From an uncultured Methylotenera sp. (GTDB lineage Bacteria > Pseudomonadota > Gammaproteobacteria > Burkholderiales > Methylophilaceae): 64,000 bases of DNA. The notes beneath the pieces are model-generated. The model made no database searches. It was not told the DNA's origin and worked only from the letters and a program-made list of their open reading frames with translations. How positions within the stretch are numbered: the first letter of the stretch is position 1; each line of letters opens with the position of its first letter. The stretch lies in the NCBI RefSeq assembly GCF_946479685.1, contig NZ_CAMLGS010000011.1, positions 1 through 64,000 on the forward strand. The letters run 5' to 3'. A program made the position numbers and the translations under genes. Below, piece after piece: positions 36,823-46,383 of the stretch.

Positions 36823-39105
36823 CTAAAACAGCCCCGCCTGCCTTTTAATCGGCTTAGTATCCAATGCTGAACTACCTTTTCTGGCACGCTTCTGTATGAA
36901 TTTGGCTAACACATCACCTTCTATCACCTTGGCTTTGCCTTTTACCAAAATGCTAGCCGACAAGCCATCACTCAACTCCAGGCGAGACAACGAAGCGTTA
37001 TCGGGTATATCCATAATGCGCACCCCTTTACCGCCATTAGGGTATTCATTCATTTCATCTACCGGAAACACCAGCACTTTATTTTCTGATGAAGTCACCA
37101 CCAGATGTGTTCTATTATCTAATGCCACAGGCGGCATAATCACAGCCTTGCCCTCAGGCTTCATAAAGGCTTTACCAGCTTTAGGTCTAGCCACTAGCCC
37201 TTTTAATGGTGCAATAAAGCCGTAACTGTTAGAAGTAGCAAATAGGTAACGGTCATCATCTTTACCCGAAAGCGCATGGACTAATTTCGCCCCGTTCTGC
37301 ACCTCAATGATAGAACTGAGCGGAATGCCATCACCTTTACCACCTGGCACGGTAGAAGCGTCAAATGCATAGCAGCGCCCGTTGCTATCTAATAATATAA
37401 TCGGCAGCACAGTACGCGTTTCAATCACGGCAAACTCACTGTCACCCGCCTTCCAGCTGATGGCATCGCGTTCCACACCGCGACCTTGTCTTGCCCGAAT
37501 CCATCCATTTTTAGATAGAAGGATAGTGACTGGCTCGTCCACCACAAAGGCCTTCTGCCCGCCTTGCGCACGTTCTACCGGCTCAATCAGGGTACGGCGC
37601 TCATCGCCATATTTTTCCGCATCTTGTTTGATTTCTTTTGCGGTCAATCTGCGTAGCTTGCTATCGCTGCCTAAAATGGTTTGCAAGCCATCGGCTTCTT
37701 CGCGCAGGTCTTTCAGCTCTTTTTCTATCTTAAAGCCTTCTAAGCGTGCGAGCTGGCGCAACCTGATTTCCAGAATATCTTCCGCCTGAATTTCAGTCAG
37801 CTGAAAAGCTGCAATCAAGTCTGCTTTTGGTTCATCTGAATTGCGAATGACTTTAATCACTTCATCAATATGCAGAAAGGCAATCATGCGCCCTTCCAGA
37901 ATATGGATGCGTTTATTGATTTTATCCAAATCAAACTGGCAACGTCTGCGCACTACGTTCAATCTGAATGCAATCCACTCTTTCAGGATAGCGATCATGC
38001 CTTTTTGCGCAGGACGCCCATCGGCGCCTATCATCACCATATTAACCGGGCAAGACACTTCCATGCTGGTATGCAGCAACAGGAACGCCATCAACTCATC
38101 ACTAGAAACCTTGCTGGTCTTGGGTTCGATAATCAGGCGCACGTCCTTTTTACCTTCACTCTTGACCGTATCTATCATGCTCAAGGCAGATTGCTTGATC
38201 AGTAATTGGTCTTGATCAATAGTCTTTTTATCTTTTTTCGGCTTAGGGTTGGATATCGCTAAAATCTCATCCTGTATGGTTTCTACAGAAACGCCATGTG
38301 GCAGTTCATTGATGATAATGCGCCATTGGCCGCGCGCCATCGGCTCGACCACCCATCTTGCACGCAAGCGCAAGGAGCCACGCCCAGTTTCGTAAGTAGA
38401 AAGGATATCAGCGGTTTGCGTAATCAGCTGACCGCCACCTGGAAAATCAGGCCCCGGCACATGCTGCATGAAGTCTGCAGTAGTACAATCAGGGTTATCC
38501 ATGATATGCAGCACGGCATTGGCGATTTCGCGCATATTATGCGGCACGATCTCTGTCGCCATGCCTACCGCAATACCGGAAGCACCGTTTAACAACATCA
38601 TCGGCAAACGTGCTGGTAACAACACTGGCTCCTGGAAAGCGCCGTCATAGTTACTCTGATAATCCACAGTGCCGCGGTCAATTTCAGACAATAACAAATC
38701 AGCAATCGGAGATAAGCGCATTTCAGTGTAGCGCATAGCTGCAGCGCCATCACCATCGCGTGAGCCAAAATTACCCTGACCATCAATCAATGGGTAACGC
38801 AGCGTAAAATCTTGCGCTAAACGCACTGCCGCCTCGTAGGCCGAGCTATCGCCATGCGGATGGTACATACCCAATACGTTACCCACCACACGTGCTGATT
38901 TCACTGGTTTAACACCCGAAACCAGGCCCATTTCTTTCATGGCGTATAAAATGCGGCGCTGTACCGGTTTTTGACCATCCTCCACTGAAGGTAATGCGCG
39001 TCCTTTTACTACGGACACTGCATAAGCTAGATAGGCTTCTTCGGCATATTCACCAATGGGGACTGCGTTTTCATCGTTATTATTTTCTAACATACCGGTA
39101 TCCAT
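36823..39105 (-). CDS. parC: DNA topoisomerase IV subunit A
   Basis: Breakage-reunion subunit that decatenates daughter chromosomes. The active-site tyrosine is in [10 protein letters not shown] at Y126. The quinolone-pocket residues S87 and E91 are in [11 protein letters not shown], the sensitive state. The 760-residue length fits ParC, and the C-terminal domain ends [10 protein letters not shown] without the acidic tail of GyrA. The start overlaps the parE stop by one base (TAATG), so translation is coupled. Confidence 0.95.
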   Translation of the reverse strand: MDTGMLENNNDENAVPIGEYAEEAYLAYAVSVVKGRALPSVEDGQKPVQRRILYAMKEMGLVSGVKPVKSARVVGNVLGMYHPHGDSSAYEAAVRLAQDFTLRYPLIDGQGNFGSRDGDGAAAMRYTEMRLSPIADLLLSEIDRGTVDYQSNYDGAFQEPVLLPARLPMMLLNGASGIAVGMATEIVPHNMREIANAVLHIMDNPDCTTADFMQHVPGPDFPGGGQLITQTADILSTYETGRGSLRLRARWVVEPMARGQWRIIINELPHGVSVETIQDEILAISNPKPKKDKKTIDQDQLLIKQSALSMIDTVKSEGKKDVRLIIEPKTSKVSSDELMAFLLLHTSMEVSCPVNMVMIGADGRPAQKGMIAILKEWIAFRLNVVRRRCQFDLDKINKRIHILEGRMIAFLHIDEVIKVIRNSDEPKADLIAAFQLTEIQAEDILEIRLRQLARLEGFKIEKELKDLREEADGLQTILGSDSKLRRLTAKEIKQDAEKYGDERRTLIEPVERAQGGQKAFVVDEPVTILLSKNGWIRARQGRGVERDAISWKAGDSEFAVIETRTVLPIILLDSNGRCYAFDASTVPGGKGDGIPLSSIIEVQNGAKLVHALSGKDDDRYLFATSNSYGFIAPLKGLVARPKAGKAFMKPEGKAVIMPPVALDNRTHLVVTSSENKVLVFPVDEMNEYPNGGKGVRIMDIPDNASLSRLELSDGLSASILVKGKAKVIEGDVLAKFIQKRARKGSSALDTKPIKRQAGLF

Positions 39106-41090
39106 TAAACATCAGCCTCCACATCGTTACCACGACGTTCCATCCACTCTTTTCTGGATGCTGATTCATTCTTCGCCATCAGCATATCGAACATTTTAAG
39201 CGCATCATCTACCTCACCTTCAGGCAAGCGCACTTGTATCAAACGCCGCGTATCAGGACACAGTGTGGTTTCCCATAACTGTTCCGGATTCATCTCGCCC
39301 AACCCTTTAAAACGCTGGATGCTGAGTTTTTCTTCCGCAATGCCTTCACGTTTCAGCTTTTCTATCATCGATATTTTTTCAACATCATCTGACACATAAA
39401 TTTTACGCAAAGGCTTATTTTTTCCATGTGCCGGCACATCTATACGGTACAGCGGCGGCTGCGAGATATACACATGGCCACGCTCAATTAACTTAGGTGC
39501 GTGCCTTAACAGCATGGTGAGCAGCAGTACCTGAATATGCGAGCCGTCTACGTCCGCATCCGACAAAATACATAACTTACCGTAACGCAGGCCAGAGAAA
39601 TCCGGATTGTCTTTCAGCGTATGCGGCTCTATGCCCAAGGCCACAAAAATGTCATGCACCTCTGAATTGGCAAAAATACGCCCAGCGTCTACTTCCCAAG
39701 TATTTAATACCTTGCCGCGCAATGGTAATAAAGATTGGAACTCATTATTACGCCCCATCTTTGCGCTGCCGCCAGCCGAGTCACCCTCCACCAGAAACAG
39801 CTCGGCTTCCAGCGTACCAGCGGCTTCACAGTCGGTTAACTTGGCAGGCATCAAGTTAATGCCCGTGGTTTTACGTTTTTCAATTTTTTGTGTGGATTTA
39901 TTGCGAGCTGCTGCACTGCGATTGACTAAATCCGAGATACGCTTGGCATGGTCTACGTTTTGCGTAAGCCAGGTTTCCATCATCGGCTTTACCGCTGATG
40001 CCACCATTTTCATGGCATCGCGATTGGTCAGTTTCTCTTTGGTTTGGCCTTGGAACTGCGGATCTAATACCTTGGCTGCCAGCACGTAGTAAACGTTATT
40101 CCATACGTCTTCTGACGATACCTTAACGCCACGTTGCATCATACTGTGATGCTCCATAAACGATTTCACCGCTTCAAACACACCGTTACGCATACCCGCC
40201 TCATGCGTGCCGCCGGACAAGGTAGGAATCAAATTGACGTAAGACTCGCCGCGGCCACCACCAGCCCCAAAAGATAATGCCCAAATCGCGCCCTCACCTT
40301 TGGAGATGCCATCAGTATTTTCCTGATGAAAGAACTCACCGGCAATAATAGGCACCGGCACTTCATCATCCACAACTTCACGCTCACCGATAATCTCATC
40401 CAGATATTGCGGCAAGCCATCGGCATAAGTCCAAGAGCGCTCTTCAAAGCCTTCTGCGCCCTCTATCGAAAGCGAGACGCTCACGCCACGCAGCAATACC
40501 GCTTTGGATTTAATCAGGTGCTCTAACTGCTGAATGGACACCTTGGGTGAATCAAAGTATTTAGGATCTGGCCAGCATTTAACGGTGGTACCCGTGTCGC
40601 GCTTCAGGCACTTACCCACTTCGGCTAAAGGCTCAATGCAATGACCATTTTCAAAAATAAGGCCATGCACTTTGCCACCGCGTTTTACTTTCACTTCCAG
40701 ACGTGTGGATAAAGCATTGGTGACAGACACACCTACGCCATGCAAGCCGCCTGAAAAACGATAGGAGCTATTTTCATCCTCTTTATCAAACTTGCCGCCT
40801 GCATGTAGCTGCACAAATACCAACTCTACCGCTGGCTGCGTTTCGCCTTTGGGAATCTCAACCGGAATACCGCGGCCGTTGTCGGTGACCTCAACTGCAC
40901 CATCTTTAAACACAGTGACTTGAATATTGGTCGCATGCCCACCTAAAGCTTCATCTGCCGCGTTATCAATTACCTCTTGAACAATATGCGTAGGAGAATC
41001 AGTTCGGGTATACATACCCGGTCTGGCACGTACAGGCTCTAGCCCCCTTAACACCTTTACCGAATCTGCATCGTATTCTTTTTCTGCCAT
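39105..41090 (-). CDS. parE: DNA topoisomerase IV subunit B
   Basis: ATPase subunit of topoisomerase IV. GHKL motifs are visible: [14 protein letters not shown] near 40-53, [11 protein letters not shown] near 75-85 and [15 protein letters not shown] near 114-128. The TOPRIM motifs are [16 protein letters not shown] near 432 and [12 protein letters not shown] near 507. At 661 residues it lacks the GyrB insertion, which supports ParE over GyrB. The adjacent parC confirms it. Confidence 0.95.
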   Translation of the reverse strand: MAEKEYDADSVKVLRGLEPVRARPGMYTRTDSPTHIVQEVIDNAADEALGGHATNIQVTVFKDGAVEVTDNGRGIPVEIPKGETQPAVELVFVQLHAGGKFDKEDENSSYRFSGGLHGVGVSVTNALSTRLEVKVKRGGKVHGLIFENGHCIEPLAEVGKCLKRDTGTTVKCWPDPKYFDSPKVSIQQLEHLIKSKAVLLRGVSVSLSIEGAEGFEERSWTYADGLPQYLDEIIGEREVVDDEVPVPIIAGEFFHQENTDGISKGEGAIWALSFGAGGGRGESYVNLIPTLSGGTHEAGMRNGVFEAVKSFMEHHSMMQRGVKVSSEDVWNNVYYVLAAKVLDPQFQGQTKEKLTNRDAMKMVASAVKPMMETWLTQNVDHAKRISDLVNRSAAARNKSTQKIEKRKTTGINLMPAKLTDCEAAGTLEAELFLVEGDSAGGSAKMGRNNEFQSLLPLRGKVLNTWEVDAGRIFANSEVHDIFVALGIEPHTLKDNPDFSGLRYGKLCILSDADVDGSHIQVLLLTMLLRHAPKLIERGHVYISQPPLYRIDVPAHGKNKPLRKIYVSDDVEKISMIEKLKREGIAEEKLSIQRFKGLGEMNPEQLWETTLCPDTRRLIQVRLPEGEVDDALKMFDMLMAKNESASRKEWMERRGNDVEADV

Positions 41091-41204
41091 TGATCTAGCC
41101 TTTAACGTTGATACCGCGAGTGTGATTATTCAAGTGCCACTTAATCTAGAAGTGTAATTTATATAGCGCTATTTTATAAAACTTATTAACTTTTTTGCCT
41201 AGGT

Positions 41205-41237
41205 TTTCTATTAAAAATAGGTTTCTATTAAAAATAG
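41205..41237. repeat. Two tandem 17-bp units upstream of parE
   Basis: TTTCTATTAAAAATAG occurs at 41205-41220 and 41222-41237. Each copy contains the small palindrome CTATT-AAA-AATAG. It lies 115-147 bp upstream of the parE start on the minus strand, so it could be slippage or tandem operators. Confidence 0.6.
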
Positions 41238-41302
41238 ACCGCTGCAGCCAATATTCATGCACAGCCCACGCCAGCCTTGTGATTTTTCTATCAGCTTGGC
41301 TT

Positions 41303-41400
41303 CATTCCACAATTTCTGTGGATAACTTTGTGGGGTGCATGGGGATATACGCGCTAAGTAACTGGTGCGCATAGAAAACACTAAAACGAAGCATTTTTAA
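41303..41400 (+). repeat. DnaA-box repeat element, copy A
   Basis: A ~98-bp element that aligns along its whole length with 42543-42640. The first 24 bases are identical, with scattered differences after that. It contains the perfect DnaA box TGTGGATAA at 41317-41325 (reverse of TTATCCACA), inside CCACAATTTC-TGTGG which can fold as a short hairpin. It lies in the 431-bp gap between parE and the DUF815 gene; no gene is seen there. Confidence 0.75.
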
Positions 41401-41521
41401 ACAAAGCAGCATACAAGCTGCATTTAAAACATGGCTGCCGAATGAGCAACGACGCGCACTGCAAGTCACCTATAGCTAAAATCCTGTATTATTGTTTACT
41501 CTTTTCTTTTGCTTTCTTTTA

Positions 41522-42424
41522 CTAGCTTTCTTTTAAGAGTGCACGCCCAGCGTAATCACGTGCAAACTGCAAAGCAATGCGGCCAGATCTTGAGCCATGC
41601 TCGGTAGCCCAGCGCAAAGCCTCTTCACGCACGCTGTCATCCATGGCAAAGCCAAAGCTACTTACCCACTGCGTCACCGCCGTTAAATATTCATCTTGGC
41701 TAAAACTATAAAAATGTAAACGCAAGCCAAAACGGTCAGACAGTGAAATCTTTTCCTCTAAACTATCACCTGGGTGTATCTCGCCTTGGTTATCTTTACG
41801 CAACTCCAGGTTATCTGCCATTCTCTCCGTGACCAGATGCCTGCGGTTAGAAGTAGCATAAATCAGTACATTGGCGGCCGCACCGGCAACCGAGCCATCC
41901 AGTACCGTTTTTAATGCCTTGTAATGATGCTCACCATCTTCAAACGATAAATCATCGCAAAACACAATAAAACGCTCAGGGCGCTGCCCCACCAGCTCGA
42001 TAATCAACGGTAAATCGTCCAAATGCTGCTTTTCCACCTCAATCAAACGCAGCCCGTGCTGGTGAAAAGCATGCAAACAGGCACGCACTAAAGAGGATTT
42101 GCCTGTGCCTCTAGCACCGGTCATCAACGCATTATTGGCTGGGTAGCCATGCACAAACTGCATGGTGTTCTGCTGTAGGCGCGCAACCTGCTGCCCAATG
42201 TTGCATAACTGATCAAAGGCAATGAGTTGCGGCTTAGTCACCGGCGTTAAACGGGGCGCATGATTGATGCCACTGCTGCGCTGCCAGCGGTAGGCAAAAG
42301 CTTGTGAAAAATCGGTGACTTGCTCATGCTGGCTAGATGGTGATGCCTCCAGTGCCGAGGCAATTCTATCCAATGACTCAAGCAAGCGCTCAATCTGCGC
42401 TGGGGCTAATAGTGTGTTCGTCAT
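41522..42424 (-). CDS. DUF815-family AAA+ ATPase
   Basis: A 300-residue ATPase, cytoplasmic. Walker A is GARGTGKSS at 103-111, Walker B is FIVFCDDLSFE near 165-175, and sensor-type IYATSNRRHLV follows near 207. These are the hallmarks of DUF815. I chose ATG 42424; an in-frame upstream start at 42484 would add a hydrophobic-poor leader that does not look like the family. It lies between two copies of the DnaA-box repeat. Function of the family is not established. Confidence 0.82.
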   Translation of the reverse strand: MTNTLLAPAQIERLLESLDRIASALEASPSSQHEQVTDFSQAFAYRWQRSSGINHAPRLTPVTKPQLIAFDQLCNIGQQVARLQQNTMQFVHGYPANNALMTGARGTGKSSLVRACLHAFHQHGLRLIEVEKQHLDDLPLIIELVGQRPERFIVFCDDLSFEDGEHHYKALKTVLDGSVAGAAANVLIYATSNRRHLVTERMADNLELRKDNQGEIHPGDSLEEKISLSDRFGLRLHFYSFSQDEYLTAVTQWVSSFGFAMDDSVREEALRWATEHGSRSGRIALQFARDYAGRALLKES

Positions 42425-42542
42425 AATATTGCTGTGCCTAATATAGATAACGTATTCATTATATGTTGATATCCAGCTATGCAACGCGCTGATTTAAGTT
42501 ACTTATACATAGCATTTGAGGCTATGTCTTATTAACAAACAA

Positions 42543-42640
42543 CATTCCACAATTTCTGTGGATAACATTGTGGGAGGCGTGGGGATATAAATGCTAAGTG
42601 ATTGGGGCGCTTATGAAACTAGGAATAGGAGCAATTTTAA
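42543..42640 (+). repeat. DnaA-box repeat element, copy B
   Basis: Second ~98-bp copy in direct orientation, 1,240 bp from copy A. DnaA box TGTGGATAA lies at 42557-42565; conserved blocks include TTGTGGG, GTGGGGATATA-like and GCTAAGT. It lies in the 433-bp gap between the DUF815 and DUF2292 start codons. The rest of that gap is AT-rich and holds no gene. Confidence 0.75.
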
Positions 42641-42857
42641 GCAGAAGCTAACATCGGCCTAGAATACAGGCCTAGCAAGGAGATTCAGACCACTCACCTC
42701 GTACTGCTCACTTATGCCATCCTCAGCTAACGCTAGCGCGCCCTTTTCTTTATATTCTTTTTAATTATAAAAATATAAATTTAAATTATTTTTAGTTGTT
42801 AATGAAACCCTATACAGTATGGTCATTGCAATTATTTATATCTATGAAGGAGAGGTC

Positions 42858-43052
42858 ATGTCACTTAACCAAGCACAACTAAAACCAACAACGATCAGTG
42901 CGTATAAAAACCGTGATTTATCAGACAACATTTTACGCGTGGTGGAAGAACTAAAACTTGGCTCTGGCTACGGCTCAGTCGAAATCATCTTACATGAAGG
43001 CCGCGTCACCCAAATTGAAAAACGAGAAAAAATCAGACTGCCTAACGACTAA
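42858..43052 (+). CDS. DUF2292/YezD-like small protein
   Basis: A 64-residue protein beginning MSLNQAQLKPTTISAYKN. The core, LRVVEELKLGSGYGSVEIIL then HEGRVTQIEKREKIRL, is the DUF2292 (YezD) pattern, predicted as a small beta hairpin with a basic tail. I chose ATG 42858 because AAGGAGAGG lies just upstream; an in-frame start at 42819 lacks that. Function is unknown. The family is often met near sulfur-assimilation genes by recollection, and the encapsulin operon is next door here. Confidence 0.75.
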   Translation: MSLNQAQLKPTTISAYKNRDLSDNILRVVEELKLGSGYGSVEIILHEGRVTQIEKREKIRLPND

Positions 43053-43166
43053 ACTTGATTAACACGTAACGCAGACTCAGCTTAATGAACACTATTTAGC
43101 GATATCAATCATGGATAGCCGCATTAGACAAAATTTAATGTGGCAAACAAACAGGAGGCTCTTATC

Positions 43167-43508
43167 ATGAGTTCAGTATTAATTGTAGGTGGTGACCAGG
43201 TAGATGGCATCAAAGAGGTCTTTGGTAACTATGGCATCGATAACATTCACCACTGGTCTGGCCGCAATGGCGGTGACAGTAACAAAGTGATTCCACAAAA
43301 TACCAAACTAATCGTATTAGTCACCAAGTGGGTGAATCACTCTATCACGCATAAAGTGAAGAACTATGCATCCAAGCGCGGCATTAAGATTCTCTACATC
43401 CCTAGCGGCTCTAAAGAGAGAATGTTTGATATCATCAAAAAAGACGAGCTAAAACCAACCATTGAGTCTGCATTTAACCAAAAGAAATGGTGGCCATTAA
43501 ACGCATAA
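43167..43508 (+). CDS. DUF2325-domain protein
   Basis: A 113-residue protein, MSSVLIVGGDQVDGIKEVF at the start, with a Rossmann-like beta-alpha start and the HHWSGRNGG segment near 32-40. It ends KKWWPLNA. The pattern LIVLVTKWVNHSITHKVKNYA matches DUF2325 (VGGD...H...NH proteins). ATG 43167 follows AGGAGG; the in-frame GTG at 43140 is less likely. It is 114 bp downstream of the DUF2292 gene and ends at a perfect terminator shared with the encapsulin cargo gene. Function unknown. Confidence 0.78.
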   Translation: MSSVLIVGGDQVDGIKEVFGNYGIDNIHHWSGRNGGDSNKVIPQNTKLIVLVTKWVNHSITHKVKNYASKRGIKILYIPSGSKERMFDIIKKDELKPTIESAFNQKKWWPLNA

Positions 43509-43536
43509 TCATGCCCACTTTCGTTTCTCCAAAATA

Positions 43537-43572
43537 TTAACCCTGAATATAGTTTCCTATATTCAGGGTTAA
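43537..43572. terminator. Bidirectional terminator between DUF2325 and encapsulin cargo genes
   Basis: A perfect 16-bp stem (TTAACCCTGAATATAG at 43537-43552, CTATATTCAGGGTTAA at 43557-43572) with a TTTC loop, between two convergent genes. Short T-rich runs follow in both directions. Confidence 0.85.
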
Positions 43573-43592
43573 GTCTTTTACAAGTACTACTT

Positions 43593-45455
43593 TTATAAAC
43601 TGCCAGGTGTACGTTGTGAAGCCAAGCGCAATAACACGCTCACCATCAGATCAACCTCAGCCGTAGTGTTATAAAACGCAAGCGACGGGCGCACCGTAGT
43701 TTCTACCCCAAAGCGACGTAAAATTGGCTGTGCGCAATGATGACCTGAGCGCACCGCGATGCCTTCTTGATTTAAAGCTGCACCAACCTCTTCACTTTTA
43801 AAGCCATCCAGTTTGAAAGACAACACACTCGCTTTGTCTTTAGCTGTACCAATAAAGTGCAAGCCCGGTACTTTCTGCATGGCAGCCGTTGCATAGACTA
43901 ATAAGTCATGCTCATAGCGCGCAATGTTATCAATACCAATACGCTCTACGTACTCGAGCGCAGCACCTAAACCGACAGCATCGGCGATATTACCTGTCCC
44001 CGCCTCGAATTTAGCTGGCGCTTCATGGTAAACCGTCTTATCAAACGTCACGTCTTGAATCATATTGCCGCCACCTTGCCAGGCAGGCATATCATCCAGC
44101 ACTTCTGGCTTGCCATATAACGCACCAATACCAGTCGGGCCAAATACCTTATGTCCAGAGAACACAAAGAAATCAGGATTTAAAGCTTGTACATCGCTAC
44201 GCATATGCGACACAGACTGCGCGCCATCCAGCAGTACTTTGGCTCCTGCACGGTGTGCCATTTGTATCATTTCAGCCGCTGGCGTTACCGTCCCCAGTGC
44301 GTTAGATACCTGCGTAAATGACACTAACTTCACACGTGAAGTCAGCAGCTTTTGATACTCAGCCAATAACACCTGACCACTATCATCTACCGGTGCCACT
44401 TTTAACTTGGCGCCGGTTTCCTGGCAGAGCTGCTGCCACGGCACGATATTGGCGTGATGCTCCAGGTGTGAAATAACAATCTCATCACCTTCGCCAATAT
44501 GCTTTTTACCCCAGGTTTTGGCCACTAGATTAATCGCCTCGGTGGTACCGCGCACAAAAATAATATTATCCACTGACGGAGCATTAATAAAGCGCCTAAC
44601 CGCCTCACGCGCGCCCTCATAAGCATCGGTAGCACGTGCAGCCAGCTCATGCGCAGCGCGGTGGATGTTAGAGTTCTCATGCTGGTAGAAATATGAAATC
44701 CTATCTATCACCGCCTGTGGCTTTTGTGTCGTTGCTGCGTTATCAAACCAAACTAGCGGACGGCCATTCACCAATTCGCGCAGTATAGGAAAGTCCTTAC
44801 GCACTGAATGCACATCAAATGGAGGATGCGCACTAGTGGCTTGGCTAGCTACCGACGCATCGTGCTGATGCGTTACGCCTTGCAAGAAATAATAAGACGG
44901 CTCACTACTGCCACCACCTGTATTGCTTCCTAACTCATCTGCATCAACGCCTAAATCACCTAATAGTTGATTTAGCTCCAGATGGTAAGGGTCGTATATG
45001 CCGCCGATTACCTGATTAAGCGCGGCAAATTCACCGCCTGGCACATGGCCTACGCCTGCTGCATTGGCGTAGTCTGCCTGATTAAAGCTGGAGGCACCAG
45101 ACAAAGCACTAGGCAAGGCCGACCACGCTGAAGGTGTAGGCGTCTGCACAGGGTCAGATATCAAATTGGCGCTCGGCAATACAGCGTTGGCTGCCACCGG
45201 GTTTAAAGAAGCATTGGATGGAAACTCCTCTTTCTGAGCAAATGGCGCGCCCGCGGGGAAGCCCTCCGCATACAGCTCATTGGCAATACGGCTCAACTCG
45301 GACACATCCAAGTGCCCGGTTTCACTCGCCTGCCTGCCCACCGCCAGGGGAGCAGCCATACGTGGATGCTCCCCTGGCAAAGAGGCTAAAATCGCCTCTG
45401 GCTCAAAAGAAGATAAGTCACCTAATGCAGGTGCATATCCATTACTTGTAGTCAT
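43593..45455 (-). CDS. Family 2A encapsulin cargo: cysteine desulfurase with long N-terminal extension
   Basis: PLP enzyme that takes sulfur from cysteine. The SufS/NifS-type catalytic domain starts near residue 213 (HSVRKDFPILRELVNGRPLV), with HLEHHANIVPWQ, the PLP lysine in FSGHKVFG at K436 and the reactive Cys in SGHHCAQPI at C574. Residues 1-210 are an extra, low-complexity region rich in Ala, Ser, Pro and Asn. Helical patches (LSRIANELYAEGFP near 54-67 and YHLELNQLLGDLGVD near 157-171) are candidates for shell docking. The ATG lies inside the shell gene and overlaps its stop by 14 bp. Ordinary SufS proteins are about 410 residues, so the extension is the diagnostic feature. Confidence 0.92.
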   Translation of the reverse strand: MTTSNGYAPALGDLSSFEPEAILASLPGEHPRMAAPLAVGRQASETGHLDVSELSRIANELYAEGFPAGAPFAQKEEFPSNASLNPVAANAVLPSANLISDPVQTPTPSAWSALPSALSGASSFNQADYANAAGVGHVPGGEFAALNQVIGGIYDPYHLELNQLLGDLGVDADELGSNTGGGSSEPSYYFLQGVTHQHDASVASQATSAHPPFDVHSVRKDFPILRELVNGRPLVWFDNAATTQKPQAVIDRISYFYQHENSNIHRAAHELAARATDAYEGAREAVRRFINAPSVDNIIFVRGTTEAINLVAKTWGKKHIGEGDEIVISHLEHHANIVPWQQLCQETGAKLKVAPVDDSGQVLLAEYQKLLTSRVKLVSFTQVSNALGTVTPAAEMIQMAHRAGAKVLLDGAQSVSHMRSDVQALNPDFFVFSGHKVFGPTGIGALYGKPEVLDDMPAWQGGGNMIQDVTFDKTVYHEAPAKFEAGTGNIADAVGLGAALEYVERIGIDNIARYEHDLLVYATAAMQKVPGLHFIGTAKDKASVLSFKLDGFKSEEVGAALNQEGIAVRSGHHCAQPILRRFGVETTVRPSLAFYNTTAEVDLMVSVLLRLASQRTPGSL

Positions 45456-46359
45456 AGTAGTTGCCTACATCAACGTTTTCCAACACGGCAATCGCGTCAT
45501 CGGTCAGTACCGCTAATGAGCAATACAGTGAAACCAAGTAAGATGCAATCGCCTTATGGTTAATGCCCATAAAGCGTACAGATAAGCCCATGCTTTGCTG
45601 ACCAGGCAGGTTAGGTTGATACAAGCCCACCACACCTTGACGGCTTTCACCTGTGCGCAACAATAGAATATTGGTTTTACCGTTAGTCACTTTTAATTTA
45701 TCGCAAGGGATAATCGGCACACCGCGCCATGTGATAAATTGTGAGCCAAACAACGCTACGGTTGGTGGTGGCACGCCACGACGTGTGCATTCACGGCCAA
45801 ATGCAGCAATCGCTTGCGGATGCGCTAAGAAGAACGCTGGTTCTTTCCAAACTTTTGAGAGCAATTCATCAAAATCATCCGGTGTAGGGAAACCAGTACG
45901 TGATTTAACTTTTTGTGACTCAACAATATTATTCAACAAACCATATTCTTTATTGTTAATCAGTTCGCTTTCTTGGCGCTCTTTCACTGTTTCAATGGTC
46001 AAGCGTAATTGCTCTTTGATTTGATTGTGCGGGCTGCTGTATAAATCAGAAACACGTGTGTGTACATCCACCGCTGTATTCACCGCGTTTAATACATACT
46101 CGCGACCCCACTCTTCGTAATCTACAAAAGTTGCCGGAATATCACGCTCATCTTTGGCAGAACAATCAACCTCAATCGCACTTGGGTCTTTTACTTTATT
46201 CACACGGTAGATACCAGCTTCTACAGGTACCCACTGTAATAAATGCACTAACCAGCGTGGAGTGATGGTGCCCATCATCGGGACGGTTTTAGTCGCGTTC
46301 GATAGCGTGCGTGCAGCAACATCCCCTAATGCGGTATGTGCTTGATGAATATCTGTCAT
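45442..46359 (-). CDS. Family 2A encapsulin shell protein (SrpI-like)
   Basis: A 305-residue HK97-fold protein expected to assemble into an icosahedral nanocompartment. I recognise the family 2A pattern from the N-terminal arm (HTALGDVAARTLSNATKTVP), then PRWLVHLLQWVPVEAGIYRVN, the E-loop-like NNKEYGLLNNIVESQKVKSRTG region, and MSxR-like SMGLSVRFMGINHKAIASYL near the C-terminus. The next gene downstream is the cysteine desulfurase cargo, and a serine acetyltransferase lies upstream, the classic family 2A context. AGGAGAAACAA precedes ATG 46359. A phage origin is not suggested: no portal, protease or tail gene is near. Confidence 0.92.
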   Translation of the reverse strand: MTDIHQAHTALGDVAARTLSNATKTVPMMGTITPRWLVHLLQWVPVEAGIYRVNKVKDPSAIEVDCSAKDERDIPATFVDYEEWGREYVLNAVNTAVDVHTRVSDLYSSPHNQIKEQLRLTIETVKERQESELINNKEYGLLNNIVESQKVKSRTGFPTPDDFDELLSKVWKEPAFFLAHPQAIAAFGRECTRRGVPPPTVALFGSQFITWRGVPIIPCDKLKVTNGKTNILLLRTGESRQGVVGLYQPNLPGQQSMGLSVRFMGINHKAIASYLVSLYCSLAVLTDDAIAVLENVDVGNYYDYK

Positions 46360-46383
46360 TTGTTTCTCCTGTTAAAAATTTAT

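Noticed and set aside
36823..41090. gyrA/gyrB for the topoisomerase pair
   Set aside because: The 661- and 760-residue lengths and the TAATG-coupled order fit parE-parC; the GyrB insertion and GyrA acidic tail are absent.
41205..41237. CRISPR-like repeat
   Set aside because: There are only two adjacent units with no spacer and no cas genes.
41303..42640. oriC reading of the DnaA-box elements
   Set aside because: Only one strong box per copy, no AT-rich 13-mers beside clustered boxes, and no dnaA, dnaN, rpmH or gyrB nearby.
45442..46359. Phage capsid remnant for the encapsulin gene
   Set aside because: No other phage genes are near, and the desulfurase cargo and acetyltransferase give the known family 2A context.
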